From: Fasciola hepatica
Taxonomy: Eukaryota; Platyhelminthes; Trematoda; Plagiorchiida; Fasciolidae
NCBI GenBank assembly: GCA_948099385.1
Contig: CANUEZ040000180.1
Location: 2,357,001 to 2,421,000 of the forward strand
DNA length: 64,000 bases
Direction of reading: 5' to 3'
In this document: piece by piece, positions 32,011 to 43,610 of the stretch
How the letters are laid out: every line of letters starts with the position of its first letter
Numbering within the stretch: the stretch's first letter is position 1
Program-made: the position numbers and the translations under genes
The notes under the pieces: model-generated
What the model saw: only the letters and a program-made list of their open reading frames with translations
Databases searched by the model: none
Told to the model about the DNA's origin: nothing

Positions 32011-35000
32011 CCAGTCGAGAGGAAAATAAGTAAGAAAAGATAAATTATCAACAAATAAACTTGTAATTTGACTGCCTGGATCAGGATTTCCTTATAAATC
32101 AACCAGAGTCCATCCTTTGAATATATGGGCTTTTTCTGTTATTGATTAGGATTCGTAAAACTTGAAAAGTGTTCAATCCCGCCACGATAACTGACTTCCA
32201 CTTACTGGATCAATTCCAGATTGGTTAAATCCGCCAAGTCATACTTCGTAATAATGGTAATATTTGTAATATATAGATTTTATTTGTTTGGAACAGGAAA
32301 CATCCTAGTCGAAACTCAGTTCTGTTCATTAATTCTAGTTTCTAGTGTTGAAGACAGCCTCAGCAAATAGTTTTCATACACATAAACACACACACACACG
32401 ACAGCAGCACGTACCATTCATAAACTCCCACTAATTGAAGACGAAATTTCGGTTCGCAAAATAAAACATTTTGATTTGGTACAAGCAGCTTGAATAATTC
32501 ACTCCAATGGGGACGCTTGTTTGCAATGTTGAACCCTGTCGAATTTACTTTCGGCTTCAAAGTGCTCTACGTTAGCAACCTGTGGGTGGAAAAGTATTGG
32601 TGGATTTGTCGATAAAGCCCAATTCCATGCGACTCAAAAGGATTTAGGCTTTCCACTAAAAAGAACAATTTGAATAATTAATGTTTCAAGACTTACAACG
32701 TGTTCACTCAGCACGCATTTGATCGCGGGTTACGTTGAACCGGTGGAAGCAGCTAAGACCGGCAACGTGATGATATGTGTGAACCAAATTGAATTTGCTA
32801 CGGCTGATTCACTAACTACGCTCGAAGTCTCGTAATTGAGCACAGAGTGTAGCACTCAACTGGTATTTTTTATTCTCCCTCAGACCTGCTGATGTCGCAA
32901 CAGATTCGATGGAGCCACGTTTGTTTGTCTCCTAGCTCAGAGAACAGTTCCTCAGGTGAGTCAATGTCTAGGTTCCATTCTGTGCTATTAGTTTAGTAGG
33001 ACCAATAGGCAGAAATCCTGACAGATAAAACAAAATCCAAGTTTCGTCGAAATTCAAGTTATTGGTCGTCGCTTTTGTAATGAAATTCCCTTCACTGAAT
33101 TCATTATAAAGTATCAAACAATGGGTGAAAATAAAACTTTTGATAGAAATCGATATTGTTCACGCGATCACTGTGGTGATCAGTGGCCAGTAGAAAAGAT
33201 GAGATCATGGTTACCATGATAACTTCACCTGACGCTTGAAGCTGTAGAAATAAGAAAATTTTAAATGGGGCTAATTTTTTTAACCAAAGACGGTAACATT
33301 CACAGGAAGCTGATGAAAGAAACCACTGACCCCATCAGAACCCACTCACCATCTACATCTGCCTAGCAGAACAGAGCAAAACCAGTGCAAACACATTAGA
33401 GATTGTTATATTATTTTGCGGTTCGACGGCAAAATTGGGGTTCTTGATAGGATCACCTGAGAATAAAATTGGACGCACTTCAAATGCGTAACCTTCACAT
33501 CAACGTTAACGAGCGTGGTAGGTAAACATTAGTTATTTTTTCACTAGGTTGGATAATAGTTAACTGAAAAGTGAAGTTCCACTACTTCTATTAGGGTGAT
33601 TGGGCTGATATACTACGAGCCTCTTAGATGCATGCTCCTGTGACAAACTGTGCTTGGAATCTGTCGTGATTTACAAAACATCCTTTGCGTTATTCTTTTA
33701 AAACCAGGGTGCTACAACAGGATGCGGTTGGTAAAAACCACGAATTTGACGAAGGTATGGCATACTGTGTTTAGCTAAAGAAAGACCATTCAAGAGCGAT
33801 GAATGTATCAAAAGACATACTCCGACGAATTCCCGTATGGCACTGTGAAGATAGATGGAGAGAACTGAGTTGTAACAATTTCCGGCCGATCTGAAGCCGA
33901 CATTATGCGCCCACCAGTGGTCATTTGTTGCCATCGCGAGGGTATTTGGATTGCTTTGCAATTAAACGTTTTTAGTTTCCTCAATAACAGCCCTGATTTG
34001 AAAGTGGTTGAGTTTTTATTCTCAACGTTCGTAGAAAGAGGATACTGCACCTTCGCCGTACTGAAGTTTGGAGACCAGGGTTCAGAGTCGTATAAACTCT
34101 ATAGAACAACACTCAGGTTTAAGCAATATTTGCGCACTTATCCATAACCCATGAGGAATATCTTTGTTGTACTACATCAGAAAAACAGAGTAAATGATCG
34201 TGTGATAGGCTTCTTTTATGTATTTTGTCTGGGATTCATACCAGTTAGAAAAAGGTGAAATATGACCAAACTATTGTATGGCAGTGAGGTACATAATGAC
34301 AGAAAGTGCTGATGCTAGTCCCTTTAAGTATCCATAAGCGTTTTCCATGCTATAATACGAACAGCTGGTAAATATTATCAGTGATAATATTTCTGGACAT
34401 CTGTACACTCGATAGATTCATGCTCTGCTGGTAATATTTTGGCTCATCAATTTCCTTTGATCTGGGAAAATATCAATGATACGACATATATCTTCATCAT
34501 CAGCAGCATCATTATCACAGTCATCATCGTTCGAATCATCGTTATCGACAAGAACAATCACGGCTCATCATGTACTTAACATATAGATGTGAGCTCAACG
34601 TTTTTGCTAGTTCATCTTCAGTTCACAGTGCTATTCTCCACGCAATTACCTTTTTCCAAAATATCAGTGAAAACAAACGACCACTTTGAGACTAACCGCT
34701 TGAATTATCTTATCTTTTATTGACACTGGATGTTAACCAAATGAAGCAAACTGAAAACCCCCGTGTAAACAATAAATTGGCCAGAAAATGCTTGTTTTTC
34801 TCCTATGTGAATTCAATCTTATTTTAGATGAACTGACGGGTATATGAAATGTTTGGTCTTGGTCGCCTGTATCTGTTCGAAATAGTTATTAACTGTGTAC
34901 AAAGGCAATCAAATGGAGGACGCAGTATGTTAACCTGCCTCAATAATGGGTTCGAAAACATGAGTGAAACCAACTTCAAAATGACCACGATCACCGTGAT

Positions 35001-35204
35001 CATCCCCATAATTATTAGCGAACAAAAATCGAATGCCATCTGTTGGCTGGTTGACTAATCAGAAGTGTCCATTTTTATTTATTCAGTAGGTTCACGTAAA
35101 CAACGACCATTCTTTTTACTACGTGCTTGCGCATGGGTGCAGTGGAAGGGGTATGTACCCCATAGCTACAAAGGCCCAGTGCGCTATTAGGGATGACCAG
35201 TCAC
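32011..35204. other. Unassigned intergenic sequence
   Basis: No element recognised. A (CA)n run lies at 32384-32399. A cluster of short palindromes is at 33168-33226 (GATCACTGTGGTGATC and TCATGGTTACCATGA). A CAT/TCA-rich stretch is at 34494-34555. The overlapping frames at 34824-35058 are low-complexity and unconvincing. Confidence 0.45.
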
Positions 35205-35400
35205 CAAACCGTGAAACTTAGAGTGGAGAACCACATAAGATCTCAGCAGATCACGGGTGGTGACAAGCCGGACGACGGTGGGGATTACTGTCCACCACTG
35301 AAGTGACCGGTGGTGACTGGAGTTCGAACCTCTGAACTAAGAGTTGATAATTAAACAACCTAAACTACTCGAAAACCACCTGGTTTATCGAGGACAAGTA
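35205..35400 (-). repeat. tRNA-derived SINE-like unit, family B, copy 2
   Basis: On the minus strand: an A-box-like GAGTAGTTTAGGTTG (about 35357-35371), a B box AGAGGTTCGAACTCC (35318-35332), then CACCACCGGTCAC and a body with GAGATCTTATGTGG and CTCCACTCTAAGTTTCA. Box order and body align with the copy at 14735-15020, with many substitutions. Confidence 0.55.
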
Positions 35401-35864
35401 ACGGATCTGTGTGGAGGGAGATTTTAAATCCAAAACATCAGTGATCTGAATACCACGCTCAAACAGGTGCAAACAAATTCTTATGAGATAAACGTTGTTC
35501 TTTTCCAAACTTTCTTCAAGTAAAAGTTTCAGGAATCGATTTGGAAAACGACATGATCGCACACACTCGCCTTCTCCACTGTCATTTTACAGCGTGACTT
35601 TACTGGACTAATTCGCCAGGTTCGTGCCTCAATGCACAAGTGGACACGGGTTTGTCGGTTTTCCGAAATGAAATAGCTTTCCAGTTAAAAAGGTGAATGG
35701 TATTTCGGAAACTTTAATATAACTAATTAGTATACAAGTCCGAGTGAGGTTGTCTTCACTTCACACAAGTTGCGCATCATTCAGTCTAACTGGTTCAAAA
35801 CGTATATTTCCACTGGTTCGTTCAACTTATGACAGCTGATAATATGCAAAAATATGGCAATTTC

Positions 35865-35965
35865 TACTCTGCCAACTCGGGGAGTAGAAGTTGCTGAATA
35901 TCAAGTTGGAGGTGAGAGGTTTTAACCTTGCAACCGCCGGTTACCATTGCCCGTAGCACTATCAA
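35865..35965 (+). repeat. Possible third copy of SINE family B (diverged)
   Basis: CAAGTTGGAGGTGAGAGGTTTTAACCTTGCAACCGCCGGTTACC has the same arrangement as family B (…GGAGGTCAGAGGTTTGAATCC…CACCACTGGTCA). The B box is degraded (GGTTTTAACC) and the A box is not evident. Confidence 0.35.
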
Positions 35966-38900
35966 GTGTGACAGGTTTTCTGTTGATAGTGGAATTGATT
36001 TTTAATGTCCCAAGTTACTAAGATACACACCAGATACGAACTAGGTTCTATGAAACGGGCAATTAGCGGAAAGCTCCAACGGTTGCCAGAAGGATGCAAT
36101 ATCATCTGGATCGTGAGGAGCGTGCATGAACTGAGTTTATTTTCAGAACTATAAATTGATTATTCTTAAGTTATCTCGTCTGTTGGCAAGACAGAAGAGT
36201 ATCTCGTAAGCATACCTGATGTGCGGCATCGACCTCGGAAACTGTCTTATGATTGAGGGTAAGAATTTTCCTCTCATCCAGATACTATACAGTACTACTT
36301 ATAACGGGCTGCTAGAAGACTTAGAATGAAATCTAAAAAATGGGGATAAACAGTGTGAACAGCAATTAATATTGAAAGCTTGCACACTGTCAATCATTTT
36401 TTGTTGTTAGGGCGAAATCGAGCACCAGGTAAGGTAAAGGACCCACACTTTCACTTGTTCTGTTAAAGAGCCTTCCAAAGTGTTTTCAAATTGACAGAAA
36501 ATTATTGTCCTTAATGCAAGAAAGCAAACAACGAACACAGTGTTGTCGCATCGAACGACAGGGAAATTACCTAGAGCCAAGAGAAGATCAGTAATGTAGG
36601 TTCAGCTTACTTCATTTTAAATACTGAATTTATCAAGCAAACTCAATTATCTCTAGATTGCTACTGATTCAATGATACAACCCGTCAGCTTTCTTTTACC
36701 CGTTTAGTACGGGAGAAAAATATGTTACTGGCTTGTCAACTGAAAGTTGTTTTCCTAATGTCTTGAGAAGATTCGTTGTGCCGGTTTTGTTGTCCTTTCT
36801 GGTTGTTAATCTGGACGATCATAGCAGTACCGTAATTTTGGTCTTGAAGACAACAGAGTAGGAACACTTTTTTGGACAAGTCATCTAGGTTTCATTGTGA
36901 ACTGGTCGGACAGGATGGTCAATTCATGCATCACTCAATTCAATCCAATCCAATCCAATTTATGCACACTGTCACATTTTAATTACCCAGATGGATTGCA
37001 GACTCGATACAGTACAAATGCACCTGTCAGTTGACGTGTGTTCCTATTTTCTCCAAGCATCTGGGACAGTACTAATGTGACCACAATCGACTTGTGTGTT
37101 TGTACGTGTGTGCGTGCATGTGCTTTCATCCGTACTGCTCATATTGGTGGGCCGGAAACAAACTGTTAGATGTTCAGTGATAAAAGGAGCAATCTCTTCC
37201 GTTCTTTTCTGTCCCGATTGAAGCAACGCGAGTCACCATGACTGAGGATGGTCTGCAAGGGAAGGGGGAGATTGATGATCATGATGATGATGGTAAAGGT
37301 CTGAATTAAGCCCACCCCCTCCTAACCTGCCGCTCATTGTTTGCGGTTGTGAGTTCAAATTTCGGATAATATCAATCGAAAATACTTGTCAGACACTGCC
37401 CCTCCCCTCCACCTCACGCATACGCACACATTTCCGCATTTGCTATCTCACTGTCTTTGACTCATTCCTGCATCAAACGTTGTTTGTTTGCTCATATTTG
37501 GAAGGGAGTGGACAAACAGAAGCAACACGGTGTTAGCTCCGGTGGCTAACTTTGTGATTGAAAGAATTACCTGATTTCCAGCATGAACTTGGAAGCAGAA
37601 GTGATGATGATATCAGTCTTGCCTGTCCACGGAAATCATTCATAAGCACACACACAAACACTAATACACAAGTCTGTGGGCGTCAGATCGATCGCCACGG
37701 AGCACAAGTTATGAATGACACTTCAGTAACCAAAGCCCCTAAATTGCAAAAATCCATTCTGGTCTTTGGGGAAAATATTTGAACGGAAAGGTCCGCGATG
37801 AAGCGGGTTAGATCATCTCATGGCTGAACTGATTTTCCTCACAGTGGAAAGTTATTCAATGTGTTACTGTTTTCCCCTATGATTCAAAATCTAACACGGT
37901 CATCCCTTCACCAAAGTCCCTCCTTCGCCGGTTTCACGTCAGGTTACCAGTACTCAACCTACCCCACCTTCTCCCTTCAGCTACTTCTAATAGACCTCGT
38001 TTAGCTTCTTTAGGCATTATTGTTACGTTCTGTGTGTGAGAAGTAATAACGGAAAGCGAAATGATATTTTCAAATAGGGAAATTATTATCATGAAAATAC
38101 CATAAGGTTTATTAGCCTAATTAAAGCTTCTCTTGTCTGCTCTTATTCATGCCACTGAGGCTGATTATCCACTGACTTTCAGCAAAAGCCTATTTCTGTT
38201 TGTTTCTGTGGGGGAGGGAGGGCGGTGAAAGGCAGTGAAATAGATCACCATTCCCAAGTTCTCTGAAGTGTTGATGCCTGTTTACTAACTTACTGATCTT
38301 CGGCTCATCGGGCTTTCATCCTTTCTGTGCCTCTAAAGATCATGTTTGTGCAACCCCCAAGGAATAGTGCTGTACTCAACACACTTTCGACGACCCAGCA
38401 GGTCTCTGTGCCCTTTTGTGGAACCGCTTTCTTTGTCAAAGCCATTGTTTCCGTCGTTTCGTGATCGTCACTCGCTGTCGCTTTACACCATTACTACGAG
38501 GCTGCATTTCGATGCAGTGTGATAGTTTAATTGCTTCCACGACCCAAAGAGTTAGGTAGAATCATGTTTTTTGGCCGAAGAGTCAATCATGATTAACAGG
38601 TCAGTGGGTACGAATCAGACGAAGTTGATCTTCACGGAACCAGCTGGTGTGCAGTACCTGGTTTCCTACGACCATCCACGGGGTCCCTAGAGAGAACACT
38701 CCTACGAATAAATAGGGGGAAAATCAGTCTACCGGTGAAAATACTCCCACTAGATGGAAGTTGAGGTGGAGCAACTGGGGTTTCTCTTGAAAGTGAGAGG
38801 GAGTATCATATTAGATTGCCCCCCCCCCCCAAGCCAGAAATCTCTACTCCAGAGAGTGCTGACCCGGCCACTTTCCGCTTACTTCACTGAAAAGCATCAG

Positions 38901-39479
38901 GGAAGACGAAACCGGAGAGAAAAAATAATCAGATCTCATGTAATCGACCGAAAGAGGAGCCTTCACTTGAGCTTTTTTCGCGCTTCCGTGATGGGTTAAC
39001 TCCCCACAGCATTGTGTACCAGACTATTGAGTCTAAGGCTCCGGTTAAGGTTCTCAAAGAAAAAAACCTTTCTGTGGTAGGGTCAGCCTTCAAGCATAAT
39101 TCGTCCAGAAACCTGCAGTTTCCTTTCCGTAAGGAGCCCAGCAGATATTCTCTCTCTCTTTCCAGTCGATGGAAAAAGGAGGCTGAGATGTTTGGTTCGT
39201 ATAATAGTTCAAAACTGGGACAAAAACTTAACACTTTACTCAAGTTCAGGTGTTCATTTTGCTTAGCTATCTTCAATATTCGCAAGCTACCTTAGATAGG
39301 TTAAAGATACCTAGAAAATAAATATTTACTGTCTCCGAATAGCGCATTCAAGACCCCACTTTTGTGATCACATTTTACACCTTCCCAACTCCGGTCTTTC
39401 TATTCAACATTCGCGTGTCCAGTGGACAAGTATCTAGCAGTTATGGCCAGGTTGGCTTCGGGATCACTTTAGGCACGAG
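35966..39479. other. Unassigned intergenic sequence with small simple repeats
   Basis: No protein family was recognised. Simple repeats: (CAATC)n-like at 36939-36960, GAT-rich at 37274-37293, and a C12 run at 38819-38830. The 118-codon minus frame at 38929-39285 has a basic, serine-rich end and no motif I know. Confidence 0.45.
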
Positions 39480-40215
39480 AGTCGAATAAGCCTTGACAGA
39501 CTGCATCCCAGTAACCAGCCTTTTTTGTACAGATCAGTTGGACAGTTCCCTGCTTGTCCTCAGAAAAAGACTGAAGATTTGATGCTAGTTGGTTGTGTCT
39601 GTGTACTCCTCTACCGGCTAACATTCTCCTGAGGCAAAAGATGAATTTCTTCATGAATTCTCTCAACCACTTGGATGCTTGCTTTCACTGAACAGTTTGG
39701 CCAATCCTGGGGATTATAACACCCATGTGGGGTGTTTTGGTGATTCCCAAAGGCACAGAGCGGGTTAATTTTCTATCACAGCTGATCGGACTGACAAGTG
39801 CAGCGAGTACGAACTTCTGCCGTAGAAAACAGAGTAGAATCAAAAAGGCTTCCTCCCAAGTCTTCATAGCTTTAGACTCACATTGACTTTCTGTCACTGG
39901 TCACCCCTGGTGTGGGTCAGTTAAAAATTGTTACTAATTTCGGCCTACGATTGCGGATTCGGATTACGCCTGGGTGCATGCTCACTTCTGTTTACGTCTC
40001 GTCTGTGGTTGCACCGGCGCTAATGCCATCCATCCAGCGCCGCTGCTTCTAGACGATAAATGACGATCTGCTATGCAGTCATAGATTTTACGCGGTTGTC
40101 GGTGCAACCACATACTAAGGAGCCAACGGAACACTGGTAGCAGATCGAGGAAGTTTTCAAAAACTTCCGATAGCTGAGCTTGGAGTCTAGGTCGCAAAAG
40201 CTTCATCAACATTCG
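39480..40215 (+). pseudogene. RTE LINE apurinic-type endonuclease fragment
   Basis: Read across frames: VSVYSST, then HSPEAKDEFLHEFSQPL (in relatives, VYAPT...KDEFYH.LS.LL), NPGDYNTHVG (in relatives GDFNAHVG, part of the endonuclease active site), ITADRTDK (ADRTDNGERLL in relatives), then in other frames DSDYAWVHAHFCLRL (matching SDHALV.A) and TKEPTEHW, then QIEEVFKNF. The order is that of the central and C-terminal parts of the RTE endonuclease. Stops and frameshifts are numerous. Recognition depends on the set of short blocks in order, each diverged. Confidence 0.65.
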
Positions 40216-40254
40216 AAATGACATCCTCAGTTTGCACATGAAGGTCTCGTACTC

Positions 40255-41012
40255 ATTTGTATTCTCACGGCTGAAAAATGTTGCACGTTAGCCAAAATAA
40301 GAGAAAAGTAGCCTAGTGAACGCATGAACCAAAACTGACAGCAACTTGGCCCGACTCTCCTCCCTAATATCCGTCCACGGGGACCAAAAACACCGTTTGA
40401 AACTGGATGACACTTGCATTCTGGGCCAAGCGATCACGAGATACTCACGAGATTCTCGAAAGTCTGACATTCTGGAAGAGGTTTATTCTATAAACACAAT
40501 GAATAGGATTTCATTTATGGCCTCATGATAAGCAGGAAGTTCAACCAATTCAAAAAGAGCAAAACAAAAATCGATCGAATCCTACTTACCCACAGCCATG
40601 AAACCCAATTCTTCGTTTAAATCCATCGACCAAACCAACTCCTCAAACCTTCAGCTGCCCAAGCCTCTACAAAAAATAAGCAACAATTTGGAGGTCAAGA
40701 GGTCCAGCTGCAAAATTTACGAGATATTGTGGAAGGCAACGAGGTTGCTTTACTCAGTTTAAAAGTATGTGTCAACGGATCAAAAATCAAGTTTCTGTTG
40801 TTAGTACCCTTCTAAAATTGAGATCATCTCAGAGGTCGGATTCAAATCAAGAAAAGTTTCCTGTGAACGCACATGAAGTCACCAGCACGAAGTCACCCCA
40901 ACAGGTGATGAAACCTTTGCGATTTAAACGTGAAATTCCGTGACCAGTAGCTGTTGAAAACTACCAGCCTGAGCTACAGTGAACACCAGTTTTCAAAATC
41001 ACTGAGATCAAG
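40255..41012 (+). mobile_element. Penelope-like element, family B, second copy nested in the RTE element
   Basis: The coding remnant reads MLHVSQNKRKVA, two stops, THEPKLTATWPD (in the 6.2 kb copy CYIGQTGRKVATRMHEHKLATKRHD), then LISVHGDQKHRLKLDDTCIL (ISVHEDQEGHKFNLDDVKIL there) up to about 40525. The 3' tail 40880-41012 aligns with 8281-8431, including TGATGAAAC, TTTGCGAT and GCCTGAG(C/T)TACA. The copy is 5'-truncated inside the GIY-YIG domain, which has lost YIG (HVS). RTE sequence resumes just after 41012, defining the 3' end of the PLE. The left edge is approximate. Confidence 0.75.
40885..40936 (+). ncRNA. Hammerhead-ribozyme-like motif, second copy (degraded)
   Basis: This region aligns with 8307-8353. 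Helix II is TCACC-CCAACA-GGTGA, followed by TGAAACC, then CCTTT-GCGATTT-AAACG and T. Here AAACGT would give the A-U closing pair of helix III that the other copy lacks. The core box CTGACGA is damaged (CAGCACGA) and the base after U is G, which is not a permitted cleavage base. Together the two copies suggest an ancestral motif with both features. Neither alone should cleave. Confidence 0.35.
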
Positions 41013-41039
41013 TCAGTCATTGCCGCAGAATACTTCAGT

Positions 41040-41760
41040 TCATGCTAACGCCTCAGACGGTGAATGTATGCGACGTCAGTTGCTCTGTTAGATGCTCTAA
41101 TACCAGCCCATCTCTCCACCCCATTCACTGAGTTGCACAAATCCGTGACAGATTACCTCACTTTGAATTTTAAAAATGATCACGACAGAAATGTGAGTAG
41201 ATATAGAAGGCTGAGGCTATTGACCATAGTAGCACCTTTTACTATTTGGTCAGAAGCATCACCCCACGGGATCCAGGTGTAATTGGGTTAGTCAAGGAAT
41301 CCGATGGCTCACTGATCCACTCTAAGGAAAATCGGATGGAACACTGGCCAGAGTGTTTTGAGGAGCAGTCTACTTTGCACACTTCCACACTGAACTTTTC
41401 GGTAATACCCGTAAAAAAACGACGCTGGTGGATATTACTCCCCCATGTTAAACGGAGACTATGGCTTGTCTCCGTCCTTTTACAAAGATAGAGGCGAAGT
41501 TTTATTATCGGAGTTAACAAACTGCTCCGGTTAATCTGAGGAAGTTAAGAGACTGCCAGGGAATTGTACCGATTCACAAGAAAGGTGACAAGTCTTCGTC
41601 TCATGCAAATTATTCACTGGCTTTAGTCTTTGACGATTATCCGGTACCAGTAAAAGGAGTACGCGTGAGAATGAATTCGGTTTCAGACCCGTTAAAGTTC
41701 TTGCCGATAACAGACTTAACCTCTGACAAATTTAGAGTCTATTGTGACATATAGTATGTC
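41040..41760 (+). pseudogene. RTE LINE linker and start of the reverse transcriptase
   Basis: Starting near 41064: TSVALLDALIPAHL, LNFKNDHDRNVSRY (RTE linker, NDRE.WW in relatives), LVKESDGSLIHSKENRMEHW, then PECFEEQ (41287-41370; relatives read DG.LI..KE.R..RWAEHFEEQ), GIVPIHKKGDKSSSHANY (41561-41620; relatives read IVPI.KKGDRS.C.NYRGIS), and ENEFGFRP (41667-41690; relatives E.QAGFRPGRG). This is the end of the linker and RT blocks 1-3. The catalytic palm motifs are not recognisable downstream. The frame after about 41490 changes several times. Confidence 0.72.
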
Positions 41761-42029
41761 TGGATAAAGCGAAGTTCAGGGTGTATTGAAAAAAACGCCT
41801 TGCCACGTGGTACGTTAAACGAGAGAATGTATTTTCAATAACAAGGCTCTGTCTGTGGAGAAATTATAGTTAACCGACTTTTCAGTTACCCTGGGTAACC
41901 TTTCTCAATGCAGTTTTTCAATCAGAGGATTCTGAGGAATCAGTTGCAGGTCAGGCGATCCGAAAAATTCTCACCATTATATTATCCGCACATTCTTTCG
42001 GATTGGTAACACACCAAAGCCAAGGATTC

Positions 42030-42362
42030 GGTTAACTTGCAAGACCAAAACTACCGCATTAACAAAATTCTTTGCAAGGATTGTCCAGCTGAATATATTG
42101 GACAAACTTCCGGACAACTTACAATCAGAACAACAGAACATAAGGGAAAATAAATATAATGAGAGCCTCGGCGAAACTAGAGTGGAATTCGGCGATGGCT
42201 CTTCATGCCATAGCCGAGGGGCATAGCATAGACTACGACAACACGAAAGTCCTCCAGCGCGGGTTGAAAGCATGCATTAGGCGTTTGTATGCCGAAGCTT
42301 CGGCAACTAGCACCCACCCTGCATGCTTCAACCGTAAAAGGGGCAGAGATTCCCGGAGTTAG
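42030..42362 (+). pseudogene. PLE endonuclease fragment, family C
   Basis: INKILCKDCPAEYIGQTSG (about 42060-42115) is a PLE GIY-YIG core with CxxC and an intact YIG, followed by RTTEHKG. After a frame change at about 42150 the translation continues EWNSAMALHAIAEGHSIDYD, then NTKVLQRGLKACIRRLYAEA, which matches the C-terminal part of PLE proteins (SA...HA...GH.ID.D..KVL.R....R.L.EA). It differs in sequence from families A and B here, so a third PLE lineage is represented. Upstream RT is missing. The stop near 42362 could be the natural end. It lies only about 300 bp after the RTE remnant, in the same orientation. Confidence 0.8.
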
Positions 42363-43049
42363 GAGCGCACTGACGTTACTAACGAATAAGCAACCAAAAG
42401 GTTGCATCGACATTTGATCTCGTCACCACTGACTCAGATGTTAGGAGCAGGTATGATTAAAAACCAATGAATCTAATTGATGAGCAATTTAACACTCACA
42501 CACACTAACACACACACCCGTCGACCTCTAACGGAATCCCCAGTCATTCGTTTGGAAAAGTGCCTCGAATTAGTTTAGGCAGGGTAACTTAAAATTCGGC
42601 TAATAGTAGTTTCTCCACAGACAAGGCCTTCGTTATTGACTACTTTTTCTCGGCTTCTTTTTCGGTGTATCGTTCTCTGGATAAGTATAGATTTAGAATC
42701 ATTGGGCATCGGGAAGTATTTATTCCAGCTCCTTTAGGTTTTCTCTCTTCTCTCTCACAATTACCACGCTCAATTCTTCATCTGATTGAGGAAGCAATAA
42801 ATTATCTATCTGATTTAATTAGCTGCCACAAGATGTTCTTGTGATAAGCTGCACCGTTGGCGTATGAGAGCAAAGAGGTATCTTCAGTCTTCAGTCTTCA
42901 GAATCAGGGGTAGTAGGGCAGTCTTCCGTATGAGCCGCGTCACCTTAACGCTGGAGCATGAACTTAGATGTACCTTTCGTGCCCCACCTCTTCAAAATAG
43001 CTCCAGAAATCGCTTGAAGATGGGGTCATTTTTCTCTTCCGCCTATTCT

Positions 43050-43610
43050 GCTTGCAAAACATTCCGTAAACCCGTCACTTTCTCAGAGAGGCAGTGTGCC
43101 AGCAGCAGACCCAATGTTTCATATGCATCAGCGGATGACCTCCAGTGTGGTTGTGCGCCCGCAAGGGAAAGTATGTCATCAACTCTGGTCCTAAATCTCC
43201 ACGAAGGAAGCGTCTGGTGTAGATGAGATCACCGCGAATTCTACGATATGTTTCTGGGGACAGTCCGGTGGCTTGGAGACGACCTTCATAGTTGATCCCA
43301 CGTAATTCAACGACGAAATGAGTGGCAGCCTGCTGTACTCTTTCTAGCTTCGCGATTTTCATGGCCTTGCAGGGGAATGTGGCAGGTCTACCATATTCCA
43401 GTCGCGGGAAGGAGGTATAGATATAGATAGGTATAGATAGCTGTCCAAAAGACCGACTTATTGCTCAGTACATACTCTATCCAGAGGGACATGCCTTGTC
43501 GGTGTTGGCTTTTGTCCTCAGATTTGATGCCACTATTACCCCAAGATCTCTCTCCCAGTCCGAACTGCGGATGGGGGTTCCGTGTAAGTTGTAGGATGTG
43601 CAATTCTGAA
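43050..43610 (-). pseudogene. LINE C-terminal fragment (Jockey/CR1 type)
   Basis: Minus-strand translation from 43603: a segment like FGLGERS that, after a frame change, gives GVIVAS (relatives: .ERDLGV.V.S.LK), then KIAKLERVQQAATHFVVELR, GINYEGRLQATGLSPETYRR, IRGDLIYTRRFLRGDLG and ELMTYFPLRAHNHTGGHPL. Compare LERVQRAAT..V.GLRG..YE.RL..LGL..L.YRR.RGDLI in relatives. The 95-codon frame 43075-43362 keeps this part without a stop and is among the clearest LINE remnants here. The RT catalytic region is absent. The same region of a LINE is found at 4316-4830, but the two are not close copies. Confidence 0.85.

Larger units (their letters stand above)
39480..41760 (+). mobile_element. RTE-type LINE relic interrupted by a PLE
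   Basis: The plus strand carries an RTE-type endonuclease (39480-40215) and, from about 41040, the linker and first RT blocks of the same kind of element. Between them sits PLE family B sequence ending near 41012. Removing the PLE brings the two RTE parts to a spacing close to that of intact RTE elements, so one element split by an insertion is the simplest reading. The 3' half of the RT is not recognisable after about 41700. Confidence 0.7.

Noticed and set aside
33305..33330. CTGATGAAAGAAACC as a hammerhead core
   Set aside because: No room for helix II between the core boxes and no cleavage site.
34494..34560. CAT-rich stretch as a CRISPR-like or satellite array
   Set aside because: Only a degenerate trinucleotide run. 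No regular repeat and spacer structure is present anywhere in the window.
38929..39285. A 118-codon minus-strand frame and a 93-codon frame opposite it
   Set aside because: No recognisable domain, no neighbouring exon-like frames, and frames of this size overlap on both strands by chance here.
40005..40111. 12-bp inverted repeat GTGGTTGCACCG/CGGTGCAACCAC
   Set aside because: It lies within the RTE endonuclease remnant with an 83-base loop. No other structural sign, and one such match is expected by chance in a window of this size.
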